Part shown: positions 33,897-43,008 of the stretch, piece after piece | Position numbering within the stretch: position 1 is the stretch's first letter | How the letters are laid out: each line of letters opens with the position of its first letter | NCBI GenBank assembly: GCA_947492745.1 | Contig: CANLOE010000008.1 | Coordinates: 42,560 to 106,559, forward strand | Length of the DNA stretch: 64,000 nucleotides | Source of the DNA: an uncultured Cyclobacteriaceae bacterium | GTDB taxonomy: Bacteria; Bacteroidota; Bacteroidia; Cytophagales; Cyclobacteriaceae | Direction: 5' to 3' | The notes under the pieces: generated by a model | Database searches by the model: none | Told to the model about the DNA's origin: nothing | The model's input: only the letters and a program-made list of their open reading frames with translations | Program-made: the position numbers and the translations under genes

Positions 33897-36299
33897 ATGA
33901 AAAGAACAATCAAAAAAGTTGCTGTATTAGGTTCGGGAATCATGGGTTCCCGTATAGCCGCTCACTTTGCCAATATCGGAGTGCAGGTGCTCTTGCTCGA
34001 TATTGTACCCAGGGAACTGACCGACGCGGAAAAGGCCAAAGGCCTGGACGAAAATAGTCCCGCTTTCCGTAACCGTATTGTCTCCACCGCTTTTACCGGA
34101 GCAATGAAATCGAAACCATCGCCTATCTATCATCAATCCTTTGCCAGTCGGGTCACCCTCGGAAATTTCGAGGATGATATGAAGCATATCAAAGATTGTG
34201 ACTGGATCATAGAAGTGGTGGTAGAAAACCTTGATATCAAGAAAAAGGTCTTCGATCAAGTGGAGAAATACAGGACTCCGGGTACCTTGATCACATCGAA
34301 TACCTCGGGCATACCGATACACCTGATGCTGGACGGCAGGAGCGAAGACTTTCAGAAGAACTTCTGCGGTACGCACTTCTTCAACCCCCCACGCTACCTT
34401 AGGTTGTTCGAGGTCATACCTACGGAGAAAACGGACCAAGAAGTCATCGACTTCTGTATGCATTATGGAGACCGCTATCTGGGAAAGACCACGGTGCTTT
34501 GCAAGGACACACCTGCTTTTATAGCTAACCGTGTGGGTGTCTACTCTATCTTGAAAGTAGTGGAGTCCATGCAGAAATACGGACTCAACGTCGACCAAGT
34601 AGACAAACTTACAGGACCCGTCATCGGTCGTGCCAAATCGGCCACGTTCAGGACTTCCGATGTGGTAGGCCTGGACACACTCGTCAAAGTTGCCAACAAT
34701 CTCTACAAAGGACTTCCCGGCGATGAAAGCAGGGAGACCTTCAAGCTACCCGAATTCATCGGACAGTTAGAGGAAAAACAATGGCTCGGTGATAAGACCA
34801 AACAGGGCTTTTATAAAAAGACCAAAGATGCCAAGGGCAAGACCCAAATCCTTACCCTGAACCTGGAATCCCTCGAATACGAACCCAAGACCAGAGCAAA
34901 GTTTGCCGCACTGGACATGGTCAAGCCTATCGAGAACGTTAAAGAACGTTTCAAGCCCCTTTTCGCCAGTAAGGATGTGGCGGGCGACTTCTACAGGGAC
35001 TCTTTCTACGGACTGTTTCAGTACATTTCTTTCCGAATCCCCGAAATCGCGGACGAACTCTACAAGATAGACGATGCCGTATGTGCCGGCTTCGGTTGGG
35101 AAGTAGGGCCATTCGAAACCTGGGACCTGGTAGGCGTGCAGAAGACCGTTGAAAAAATGGAGGCAGCGGGCAATAAACCCAAGCAGTGGGTCTATGACAT
35201 GCTGGCCTCAGGTGCCGATTCTTTCTATAAGGTAGAGAACGGGTCGCGGCAGTACTATGATATTTCGGCCAAATCCTACAAGACCATCCCGGGTACCGAA
35301 GAGTTTATCATTTTGGATAACCTTCGGGATAACAAGGTAGTCTGGGAAAACTCGGGCCTGACCGTGTTCGATCTGGGCGATGGTGTTCTCAATGCAGAAT
35401 TCCATACCAAGATGAACAGTATGGGCAGTGAGGTCATCCAAGGCATCAACAAAGCCATCACGCTGGCAGAAAAAGATTTTAGGGGGCTGGTCATCGGTAA
35501 TCAAGGAGCGCAGTTCTCCGCCGGCGCGAACCTGGCCATGCTGCTCATGTTCGCCATAGAACAAGAGTACGATGAGATCAATTTCATGATCAAGCACTTT
35601 CAGGATACCATGATGCGGGTCAAATACTCGGCTATCCCAACAGTAGTAGCACCTCATGGCATGAGTCTGGGTGGTGGCTGTGAGATCAGCCTGCATTCGG
35701 ATAAGGTACAGGCAGCAGCAGAGACCTATATCGGATTAGTGGAAGTAGGAGTGGGCCTCATCCCCGCAGGTGGCGGCACCAAAGAACTGACCAAGCGCGT
35801 TTCCGACGGTATCGAAGCAGGTGATATAGAACTGAATGCCCTGCAGAACGCTTTTATGAACATCGCCACGGCCAAGGTCGCCACATCGGCCTATGAAGCC
35901 TACGATATGAACATCCTACGACCTTCTGATAAGGTAACGGTCAATAAGGACCGACAGATAGCCGATGCCAAAGAAGCGGTCATCGCGCTGGCCGATGCCG
36001 GTTACACACAGCCTGTTCCCGCTAAGAACATCAAAGTACAGGGAAAAACGGGTATGGCCCTGTTCATGACAGGGGTATATGCCATGCGTCAGGGCAATTA
36101 CATTTCGGATCATGACCTGAAAATCGCCAATAAGATTGCCTATGTCATGAACGGAGGAGAACTGTCCTACCCTCAGGAAGTGACCGAGCAGTACCTGCTC
36201 GATCTGGAACGCGAAGCATTCCTATCACTTACGGGTGAGAAAAAGACCCTGGAAAGAATACAGTCCATTCTACAAAAGGGTAAACCTTTGAGAAACTAA
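33897..36299 (+). CDS. fadN: 3-hydroxyacyl-CoA dehydrogenase / enoyl-CoA hydratase (FadN type)
   Basis: 800 residues from ATG at 33897 (MKRTIKKVAVLGSGIMG); the upstream in-frame Met codons extend past the family start. N-terminal NAD-binding domain with GSGIMGSRIAAHFA, then GTHFFNPPRYLRLFEVIPT and KDTPAFIANRVGVY of the dehydrogenase C-terminal domain. The enoyl-CoA hydratase domain lies at about residues 500-700 with GAQFSAGANLAMLL (oxyanion hole) and GMSLGGGCEISLHSD plus GLIPAGGGTKEL. This dehydrogenase-first order is that of FadN/YusL, not of E. coli FadB. Catalyses the middle two steps of beta-oxidation. 41 bp before the thiolase gene. Confidence 0.93.
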   Translation: MKRTIKKVAVLGSGIMGSRIAAHFANIGVQVLLLDIVPRELTDAEKAKGLDENSPAFRNRIVSTAFTGAMKSKPSPIYHQSFASRVTLGNFEDDMKHIKDCDWIIEVVVENLDIKKKVFDQVEKYRTPGTLITSNTSGIPIHLMLDGRSEDFQKNFCGTHFFNPPRYLRLFEVIPTEKTDQEVIDFCMHYGDRYLGKTTVLCKDTPAFIANRVGVYSILKVVESMQKYGLNVDQVDKLTGPVIGRAKSATFRTSDVVGLDTLVKVANNLYKGLPGDESRETFKLPEFIGQLEEKQWLGDKTKQGFYKKTKDAKGKTQILTLNLESLEYEPKTRAKFAALDMVKPIENVKERFKPLFASKDVAGDFYRDSFYGLFQYISFRIPEIADELYKIDDAVCAGFGWEVGPFETWDLVGVQKTVEKMEAAGNKPKQWVYDMLASGADSFYKVENGSRQYYDISAKSYKTIPGTEEFIILDNLRDNKVVWENSGLTVFDLGDGVLNAEFHTKMNSMGSEVIQGINKAITLAEKDFRGLVIGNQGAQFSAGANLAMLLMFAIEQEYDEINFMIKHFQDTMMRVKYSAIPTVVAPHGMSLGGGCEISLHSDKVQAAAETYIGLVEVGVGLIPAGGGTKELTKRVSDGIEAGDIELNALQNAFMNIATAKVATSAYEAYDMNILRPSDKVTVNKDRQIADAKEAVIALADAGYTQPVPAKNIKVQGKTGMALFMTGVYAMRQGNYISDHDLKIANKIAYVMNGGELSYPQEVTEQYLLDLEREAFLSLTGEKKTLERIQSILQKGKPLRN

Positions 36300-36340
36300 T
36301 TGTTGTTCTTTAGTAACAGTCCCATTAAAATCTAAATCTT

Positions 36341-37516
36341 ATGAATGCATATATAGTAACAGGATACAGAACTGCCGTCGGTAAGGCCAAAAAAGGTAGC
36401 TTTCGCTTCACTCGTCCCGATGACCTGGCAGTGGACGTTATACAACATGCCGTAGCACAGACCAAGGGTCTGGAGATTCCCATGATCGATGATGTCATTG
36501 TGGGCAATGCCGTACAGGAAGCAGAACAGGGCATGCAAATGGGCAGGATGATCTCTCTTATGGCCCTCGGTATCGAGACACCGGGCATGATCATCAATCG
36601 CTACTGCGGCTCGGGTCTGGAAGCCATCAATATCGCCTCTGCGCGAATCCATGCAGGCCAGGCAGACTGTATCATCGCCGGAGGTACCGAATCCATGTCA
36701 CTGGTACCGACCACAGGCTGGAAAATGGCCCTCAACTACGAAATCGCCAAAAACAACCCCCAGTACTACACCAGTATGGGGCTGACGGCAGAGGCTGTAG
36801 CCAAAAAATACGATATCTCCCGAGAAGCACAGGATGAGTTCAGCCTGAACTCACATAAAAAGGCCGCTGCTGCTATCAAAGGAGGGAAGTACACAGATGA
36901 AATCGTACCCATCACCGTTGAGGAAACCTATCTGGATGCGGAGATGAAAAAGAAGACGAGAACATTCACCATGGATACCGATGAAGGCGTACGGGAAGAT
37001 ACCAATATGCAGGTATTGAGCAAATTGCGTCCCGCTTTTGCCATGGGCGGTTCGGTAACCGCGGGCAATTCCTCCCAGACTTCGGATGGTGCAGCCTTTG
37101 TTATCGTCATGTCGGAGAGACTGGTCAAGCAACTGAACTTGGAGCCGATTGCGCGTATGGTCAGTTATGCCACGGCGGGTGTGGACCCCACTATCATGGG
37201 TATCGGCCCTGTGGCCGCCGTTCCCAAGGCACTGAAGATAGCGGGCATGCAACAGAACGATATCGACCTGATCGAACTCAATGAAGCTTTCGCGGCCCAG
37301 TCACTGGCGGTAGTCAAGGAGCTGGACCTGAATACCGACACACTGAACGTTAACGGTGGTTCCATCGCCGTGGGTCATCCTCTGGGAAGCACAGGGGCAA
37401 GACTATCGGTACAGCTCTTCGGAGAGATGAGAAGAAGAAAGAACAAATACGGTATGGTGACAGCCTGTGTAGGAGGCGGCCAAGGAGTAGCGGGCATCTA
37501 TGAGTTTTTGAACTGA
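36341..37516 (+). CDS. fadA: Acetyl-CoA C-acyltransferase (3-ketoacyl-CoA thiolase)
   Basis: 391 residues. Active-site nucleophile in NRYCGSGLEAINIA, then GGTESMSLVP, NEAFAAQSLA, the His of GHPLGSTGARL and the second catalytic Cys in CVGGGQG: the complete thiolase set. Length is normal. It cleaves 3-ketoacyl-CoA to acetyl-CoA and a shortened acyl-CoA. Second gene of the operon. Confidence 0.95.
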   Translation: MNAYIVTGYRTAVGKAKKGSFRFTRPDDLAVDVIQHAVAQTKGLEIPMIDDVIVGNAVQEAEQGMQMGRMISLMALGIETPGMIINRYCGSGLEAINIASARIHAGQADCIIAGGTESMSLVPTTGWKMALNYEIAKNNPQYYTSMGLTAEAVAKKYDISREAQDEFSLNSHKKAAAAIKGGKYTDEIVPITVEETYLDAEMKKKTRTFTMDTDEGVREDTNMQVLSKLRPAFAMGGSVTAGNSSQTSDGAAFVIVMSERLVKQLNLEPIARMVSYATAGVDPTIMGIGPVAAVPKALKIAGMQQNDIDLIELNEAFAAQSLAVVKELDLNTDTLNVNGGSIAVGHPLGSTGARLSVQLFGEMRRRKNKYGMVTACVGGGQGVAGIYEFLN

Positions 37517-37617
37517 TAGTCCGCATAGGCTCTTGCATAGCACTCCCCGGTCCTGTCCCTTGAGGAGTGATACAGAAAACGATTGTATTATTTTCAAAAG
37601 TATTAAAAATTTAAACC

Positions 37618-39423
37618 ATGGAAACAGTAGAAGAAGCTAAAAAAGAAGCCATCAAAGGTGGTGAGTTTTTGATCAGAGAGACAGCGGCGAATGAGATCTT
37701 CATCCCCGAAGAGTGGAATGAGGAACAGAAGATGATAGCACAGACCTGTAGGGATTTCCTACAGCAGGAGGTATACCCCAACCTCGATGCCATCGATGCC
37801 ATGAAAGACCCGGCACTCATGCCCTCGCTGATGGACAAAGCCGGAGAACTGGGCCTTTTGGGTACTTCCATACCTGAAAACCTAGGTGGTTTTGGTATGG
37901 ACTTCAATACCACGATGCTGGTCTCCGAAGTCATCGGCGCGGGACATTCTTTCGCCGTGGCCCTCTCGGCCCACACGGGTATCGGTACGCTCCCTATACT
38001 TTATTATGCCAATGAAGAACAGAAGGCCAAGTACCTGCCCAAACTGGCCTCCGGTGAGTGGAAGGCCGCTTATTGCCTCACAGAGCCCGATTCAGGCTCG
38101 GATGCGAACTCGGGCAAGACCAAGGCACTGCTCAGTGATGATGGTAAGCACTACATTATCAATGGTCAGAAAATGTGGATCACCAATGGGGGATTTGCGG
38201 ATGTCTTTATCGTTTTTGCCAAAATCGATGACGATAAGAACCTGACCGCCTTTATCGTAGAGAAAGGTTTCGGGGGCATCACCATGAACGAAGAAGAACA
38301 CAAAATGGGTATCAAAGGGTCTTCGACCCGTCAGGTATTTTTCAACGATTGCCAGGTACCCGTGGAAAACATGCTCTCCGAGAGGGAAAACGGATTTAAG
38401 ATAGCCGTCAATATCCTGAACATCGGTAGGATAAAACTGGGTGCTTCCGCTATCGGAGCTTCTAAGGCCATTATTTCACATGCGGTGAACTATGCGAACG
38501 AGAGGAAACAGTTCGGCACCGCTATCGCCAACTTTGGCGCTATCAAGCATAAAATCGCCGAAATGACTACCCAGACTTTCGCTTCGGAGTCGGCCTGCTA
38601 CCGTGCCGGGCAGAATATCGATGATGCTTATGACGCGCTGATTGCCAAAGGACTCAACCCTTCGGAAGCTCGATTGAAATCCCTAGAGGATTTTGCTATA
38701 GAGTGTGCCATCATGAAAGTGCATGGCTCCGAAGTACTGGACTATGTGGCTGATGAAGGGGTACAGATATACGGGGGTATGGGGTATTCGGCAGAAGGAC
38801 CCATGGACCGCTCTTACCGAGATGCCCGTATCAATCGCATCTTTGAAGGAACGAACGAAATCAACAGGATGCTTTCTATAGATATGCTACTGAAGCGTGC
38901 CATGAAAGGAAGGCTGGACCTCATGGGTCCCGCTACAGCAGTAGCCAATGAGCTGACCTCCATCCCTGACTTCGGTGCCGATGAAGAAGAGGGGCTGTTC
39001 GTAAAAGAAAAGAAGGTCATCGCCAACATCAAAAAAGCCGGGCTGATGGTCTCGGGTGCCGCCGTACAGAAGCTGATGCAGAACCTGAAAGATGAGCAGG
39101 AAGTACTCATGAACCTCTCCGATATGCTCATCGAATGCTATATCGCCGAATCCACACTGCTCCGAGTGGAGAAACTCATCGGTATCCGAGGAGAAGAGGC
39201 CTGTGCCATAGAAAAGGAGATGGCTCTGGTATACCTGCACAAAGCAGTGGACACCGCCGCCGCCGCCGGAAAGGAGGCCATCTACGCTTTTGCCGAAGGG
39301 GATGAAATGCGTCTGATGCTCATGGGGCTGAAGCGCTTCACTAAGATAGAACCGCTGAACCTCAAAGAGGCGAGGAGAAGAATAGCAGACCATGCGATTG
39401 CCAAAAACGAATACCCTTTTTAG
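37618..39423 (+). CDS. fadE: Acyl-CoA dehydrogenase (FadE type, long form)
   Basis: 601 residues. N-terminal helical domain (WNEEQKMIAQTCRDFLQQEV), FAD-binding middle (AAYCLTEPDSGSDANSGKTK, GQKMWITNGGFADVF) and C-terminal catalytic helices (QIYGGMGYSAEGPMDRSYRD, RIFEGTNEINRM). The Glu of FEGTNEINRM is at the usual catalytic-base region. An extra 170-residue helical C-terminal extension is typical of the FadE partner of FadNA. Performs the first oxidation of acyl-CoA and passes electrons to ETF. Third gene of the operon, closed by the hairpin at 39452. Confidence 0.93.
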   Translation: METVEEAKKEAIKGGEFLIRETAANEIFIPEEWNEEQKMIAQTCRDFLQQEVYPNLDAIDAMKDPALMPSLMDKAGELGLLGTSIPENLGGFGMDFNTTMLVSEVIGAGHSFAVALSAHTGIGTLPILYYANEEQKAKYLPKLASGEWKAAYCLTEPDSGSDANSGKTKALLSDDGKHYIINGQKMWITNGGFADVFIVFAKIDDDKNLTAFIVEKGFGGITMNEEEHKMGIKGSSTRQVFFNDCQVPVENMLSERENGFKIAVNILNIGRIKLGASAIGASKAIISHAVNYANERKQFGTAIANFGAIKHKIAEMTTQTFASESACYRAGQNIDDAYDALIAKGLNPSEARLKSLEDFAIECAIMKVHGSEVLDYVADEGVQIYGGMGYSAEGPMDRSYRDARINRIFEGTNEINRMLSIDMLLKRAMKGRLDLMGPATAVANELTSIPDFGADEEEGLFVKEKKVIANIKKAGLMVSGAAVQKLMQNLKDEQEVLMNLSDMLIECYIAESTLLRVEKLIGIRGEEACAIEKEMALVYLHKAVDTAAAAGKEAIYAFAEGDEMRLMLMGLKRFTKIEPLNLKEARRRIADHAIAKNEYPF

Positions 39424-39451
39424 TTTTTTATATAGTTTGTAAATACGAATC

Positions 39452-39487
39452 GAGGCTACCTACTTCCATAGGTAGTCTCTTTTTTTT
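39452..39487 (+). terminator. Terminator of the beta-oxidation operon
   Basis: GAGGCTACCTA and TAGGTAGTCTC pair across CTTCCA, followed by eight T. Confidence 0.85.
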
Positions 39488-39745
39488 ACTTTTTCAGCGA
39501 TTCCATGCTCAGCTTTACCTTGGCTTATCCCGCTCCATGGAAAATAGCCAGATCATGAAGTAGATAATCGACATTCGATTTGAAAAATCAAAACTATACC
39601 CAAAATAACACATTAAATATATCAAAATTAACCCGAAGTTAATTTTGATATTGTTTCTTTTTCAGAAAAAATTTTCTGTTGAATACTTTAGCAGTATGAA
39701 TAATTAAAAAATGAAAAATTACTATTTATTATTTTACTCGTATTC
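39488..39745. other. AT-rich intergenic stretch
   Basis: No gene; AT-rich with AATTAACCCGAAGTTAATTTTG, a near-palindrome at 39628-39650. It precedes the nested R6. Confidence 0.35.
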
Positions 39746-39894
39746 TTAGAGACTGTTTTGAAATTATTATCACTTATTTTGGATAGGACCGAGCGTTAAA
39801 ATAATGCCGCGAGGGCATTATCAGTGAAGGGGCCGGTCTGCCACGTGAGCCATTGACAAAGATAGCCTGTCGCGCTAGCTAGCGGAAATTTCAA

Positions 39895-40170
39895 CCTGGA
39901 TCATGCGTTGGAACTTCGTAACGAGGGTTTAAATAGCAATAAACGTAGTGCAACGACCGCTTTGCAGGTATTTATACAAACTTAGCTTTCAAATATCGCC
40001 TATCTTCCTGTTCATTTTGCTTCACTCTGCGTTGACCATCCTCGGGATAGCGCTGCTATTCCTGCGGTTCTCGCCTTGATTGAAACAAAATGACCAGCGG
40101 AATCTTATACGACATTTAAAACCTAAATTTGTATTAGATCCGCAGTAGATTTTCCAATGCATGATCCGGG
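39895..40170 (-). mobile_element. R2 element nested in R6, with internal deletion
   Basis: CCTGGATCATGCGTTGG to CATGATCCGGG, TTCAA on both sides (39890-39894, 40171-40175). The empty R6 sequence reads GAAATTTCAACGAAAT, as in the 32169 copy in reverse. The R2 core region is deleted; R1 sits inside. Confidence 0.92.
39975..40133 (-). mobile_element. R1 foldback element nested in R2 in R6
   Basis: 159 bp, TTA on both sides (39972-39974, 40134-40136). Confidence 0.92.
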
Positions 40171-40295
40171 TTCAACGAAATTAGGCACCAAAAGAAGTAC
40201 ATAAGAAAGAAATAGATACATTTTAAAACAGTCTCTTATGCTATTGACACTTTGGTAGAAAACACAGAGATTTGTTATCAAGCAGAGTGATAGAA

Positions 40296-40462
40296 CTCGG
40301 ATGATGCATTGGCACTTTGTCATGAGACGTTGAAGTGCAATAAATCAGTGGGTTTTCTTGAGTTCAGCGTAGCACTGCTACGGTTTAATTCTGAAAACAC
40401 ATTTATTCTACTGATTTGAAGTAATTTAAAGTCGTAATAGAAGGTCTAATGCATGATTCGGG
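40296..40462 (+). mobile_element. Diverged R5-type element just upstream of ispH
   Basis: CTCGGATGATGCATTGG to GCATGATTCGGG; the interior is R5-like (CAGTGGGTTTTCTTGAG, CGTAGC-ACT-GCTACG core, TACTGATTTGAAG) with R2-like tips. Flanks TAGAA and TTGAA (one mismatch). It ends 23 bp before the first ispH codon. Confidence 0.75.
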
Positions 40463-40485
40463 TTGAACCCTAAAATCGTACACAT

Positions 40486-41709
40486 ATCAAAAAGTTCGAC
40501 ATCCCAGAGTATTATCGTTCTTCCATCACTGGCAGGATAAAAGAAGCACGTAGGCTTCAAGACCCCCGAAAAAAGGATTTCAGTCCCACGCTATTGGATT
40601 TTGGGCCGATAAAGTTTTATATAGCCCGTCACTTTGGATTCTGCTATGGTGTGGAAAATGCCATAGAGATCAGCTACCGCGCATTGGAGGAGAATCCTGA
40701 TAAACGGGTGTTTCTGCTCAGTCAGATGATCCATAACCCTCTGGTGAACAAGGACCTTCAGGATAGAGGTATCCGCTTTATAATGGATACGGACGGTACA
40801 CAGTTTATCCCTTGGGAGGAACTGAGGCCCGAGGATATCATTATTGTGCCTGCTTTTGGTACCACTCTGGAGATACAGCAGCGACTGGAAGGCATGGATA
40901 TCGAGATACAGCGCTACAATACCACCTGTCCTTTTGTGGAAAAGGTATGGAACCGCTCGGACAAACTGGGCAAGGAGGGGCATAGTATCATTATCCATGG
41001 CAAACATAACCATGAGGAGACGCGGGCGACCTTTTCCCATAGCAAAGAGAATGCCCCTTCCCTCATACTCCGGGATTTGTCGGAAGCCGAAAAACTGGGC
41101 CAGATCATCACGGGAGAGCTGGACATGGCCCATTTTTATACCTTTTTCGAAGGGCGGTTTTCTGCCCGTTTCGACCCAGGAAAGGACCTGAAGCGTATCG
41201 GTGTTGTCAATCAGACCACTATGCTGGCCACAGAGACACAGGCCATCGCGGACCTCCTCAAAAAAAAGATACGCGAAAGATACGGTGAAGCTGAGCTAAA
41301 GGCCCATTTTGCGGATACGAGAGACACACTTTGTTATGCGACCAATGACAATCAAGACGCGACCTATGGCCTACTGGAGCAAACTGCCGATCTGGCCATC
41401 GTGGTCGGAGGTTACAACAGTTCCAACACATCGCATATTGTAGAACTCTGCGAACGGAAGTTTCCTACCTATTTTATCAACTCGGAGTCCGAAATCAAAT
41501 CGAAGACGGAGATACAGCACTTCAACTATCCCGAAAAGAAGAAAGAAGTCAGTCATGGTTTCTTGCCCGATAAGGCTCCTGTGCGTATCGTGCTGACCAG
41601 TGGGGCTTCCTGTCCCGACACGCTGGTCGATGAGGTGCTATTGCGCTTACTGAGCTTTTACGAAGAAGCCAGGCCACTGCAAGAACTGATGAGGGAGCAA
41701 GGTGTTTGA
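40486..41709 (+). CDS. ispH: 4-hydroxy-3-methylbut-2-enyl diphosphate reductase, apparent ATC start
   Basis: 407 residues if begun at ATC 40486; the first ATG/GTG/TTG in frame is a TTG at 40594 (371 residues). The frame between reads IKKFDIPEYYRSSITGRIKE, then a stretch to KDFSPTLLDFG, which matches the usual N-terminus of Cytophagales long-form IspH (MKKFDIPEYYRS-like). Fe-S cluster cysteines: GFCYGVENAIE, NTTCPFVEKVW and SGASCPDTLVDEVL. Also HGKHNHEETRATFSH, NQTTMLATETQAIA and GGYNSSNTSHI. Last enzyme of the MEP isoprenoid pathway, making IPP and DMAPP, essential when that is the only route. Translation start is the open question. Confidence 0.92.
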   Translation: MKKFDIPEYYRSSITGRIKEARRLQDPRKKDFSPTLLDFGPIKFYIARHFGFCYGVENAIEISYRALEENPDKRVFLLSQMIHNPLVNKDLQDRGIRFIMDTDGTQFIPWEELRPEDIIIVPAFGTTLEIQQRLEGMDIEIQRYNTTCPFVEKVWNRSDKLGKEGHSIIIHGKHNHEETRATFSHSKENAPSLILRDLSEAEKLGQIITGELDMAHFYTFFEGRFSARFDPGKDLKRIGVVNQTTMLATETQAIADLLKKKIRERYGEAELKAHFADTRDTLCYATNDNQDATYGLLEQTADLAIVVGGYNSSNTSHIVELCERKFPTYFINSESEIKSKTEIQHFNYPEKKKEVSHGFLPDKAPVRIVLTSGASCPDTLVDEVLLRLLSFYEEARPLQELMREQGV

Positions 41710-41910
41710 TGTTTCTCTATCATTTTCATGAGCTTGGTGTTAGGCGGGTTCAATGGCCTATAAAATTTCGTAGTCTATACTGGAATTACATTATGATTTT
41801 CTGACCCTTGTTTTGGATGGATATCGTTTTGTCGATGGATGGGGACCTCGGCATAAAAAAAACCTATTCCGAAAACAGTGGCTCTCTGCGCTACAGCGTG
41901 GGGGCAGGCA
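41710..41910. other. Convergent intergenic gap
   Basis: No terminator hairpin found with confidence; no gene. Confidence 0.3.
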
Positions 41911-42339
41911 TCAGCCGATCTTTTTTCGGAGTGCATTTGCTGCGGCGATCTTTCGGTCCAGACGGTTCTGGTGGAAATCCTTTACCCTTTCCAAGACCTT
42001 GCTCTTGCTGTCCACATAATATACCAGTGCTTTTCCGGGCAGTTTGTTCAGCAGATAATAGTCCCCCATGATCTCAAGGGCCGTGCTTGTCTCCTTGATC
42101 TGTAGAGAACGCTCCAGCCATGATCTGGCCTCTTGCAGGTTGGTGTTCCTGAGGATGCACTTTTCGGCTGCCAGTGCCAGGGTCTCCCAGTCGTCGGGGG
42201 CGGCCTCCCTTACCTCGGTCTTGATTTTTTCCAGACCTTTATCCGAATCGGCGGCATGGGACAGGAGCGGAGCAAGAACGATGGCCAGTGTCAAACAGGT
42301 AGTGAAAACGATGTGCTGTATGGATGTGAATTTTTTCAT
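41911..42339 (-). CDS. Small secreted helical (TPR-like) protein
   Basis: 142 residues. Signal peptide (HIVFTTCLTLAIVLAPLLSHA) then all-helical sequence: DDWETLALAAEKCILRNTNL, EARSWLERSLQIKETSTALE, IMGDYYLLNKLPGKALVYYV, which follows the spacing of two to three TPR helices. Ends in a basic helix (NRLDRKIAAANALRKKIG). Function unknown; probably periplasmic. Confidence 0.65.
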   Translation of the reverse strand: MKKFTSIQHIVFTTCLTLAIVLAPLLSHAADSDKGLEKIKTEVREAAPDDWETLALAAEKCILRNTNLQEARSWLERSLQIKETSTALEIMGDYYLLNKLPGKALVYYVDSKSKVLERVKDFHQNRLDRKIAAANALRKKIG

Positions 42340-42661
42340 GGGATGTATTTTCTAAGTTTCAGATGATTACAACTTTTCTATTGCCAAGCCCATGCCAAAA
42401 AGAAGAAAATCCCCAAATCCCCCAAAATCAACGATTGGACACGTTTTCCAGGGCCGCACACCCAGGATACTGTCCATTTATTTTAAACCGGATGAACGAA
42501 ATCGAACACTTAACCCTGGGCTTCGTTCTTCGTAATCAACTGATTTTAAAAAGATTGTGTACCGAAAGATGATGCACAAGATAGAGAAAGCATTGGACCT
42601 GAGACCCACTGGTTTATTGGATTTCAAATCCTCATGATGATAGCGGACCTTGATAAGACCC
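42340..42661. other. Intergenic region, nothing recognised
   Basis: Upstream region of the small secreted protein. One 69-codon plus-strand frame has no features of a gene. Confidence 0.35.
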
Positions 42662-42666
42662 TTTAG

Positions 42667-42834
42667 CCAAAAATGGTCAATAGGATTTCGTTATGAGGGC
42701 ATAAAGTGTAATAAAATCAGCGGTTTAGGTGAGGAGGCCTAGCGTATTGCTAGGGTGACAAACCTACGTAGTGTAAAACAGCTGATTTTGAAGCAATTTA
42801 TGTTCGGAATAGTAAGGCTATTGACTATTTTGGG
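42667..42834 (+). mobile_element. R4 element, intact
   Basis: 168 bp, CCAAAAATGGTCAATAGG to TTGACTATTTTGGG, TTTAG on both sides (42662-42666, 42835-42839). Central CCTAGC-GTATT-GCTAGG hairpin. Confidence 0.9.
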
Positions 42835-42945
42835 TTTAGCCACTGTCCTGTATCCGGCAATGCTTACTAAGGGAGAGGGCAGGTCGCTGTAGTTTTCTAC
42901 GGAATCTTCCGGCCCTGCCCGCTTCGTATCGATGAGGACTGGGCC

Positions 42946-42986
42946 AATAAAAAAGCTCCCCGAAGAGTGTGCCTTTGGGGAGCTTT
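42946..42986 (-). terminator. Terminator of the Oar-like receptor gene
   Basis: AAAGCTCCCC and GGGGAGCTTT pair; on the minus strand this is followed by a T-run. It lies 23 bp after the stop of the receptor gene. Confidence 0.8.
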
Positions 42987-43008
42987 GTAATGATGTAAGG
43001 GTATGTAC

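Larger units (their letters stand above)
39749..40235 (-). mobile_element. R6 element containing R2 containing R1 (three-level nest)
   Basis: GAGACTGTTTTGAAA to TTTTAAAACAGTCTC, TTA on both sides (39746-39748, 40236-40238). The interior matches the 32169 copy in reverse (GATAGCCTGTCGCGCTAGCT, CACCAAAAGAAGTACATAAG) and is split by R2 at 39895-40170. Part of the interior carries ATAGGACCGAGCG, shared with R8. Confidence 0.88.
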
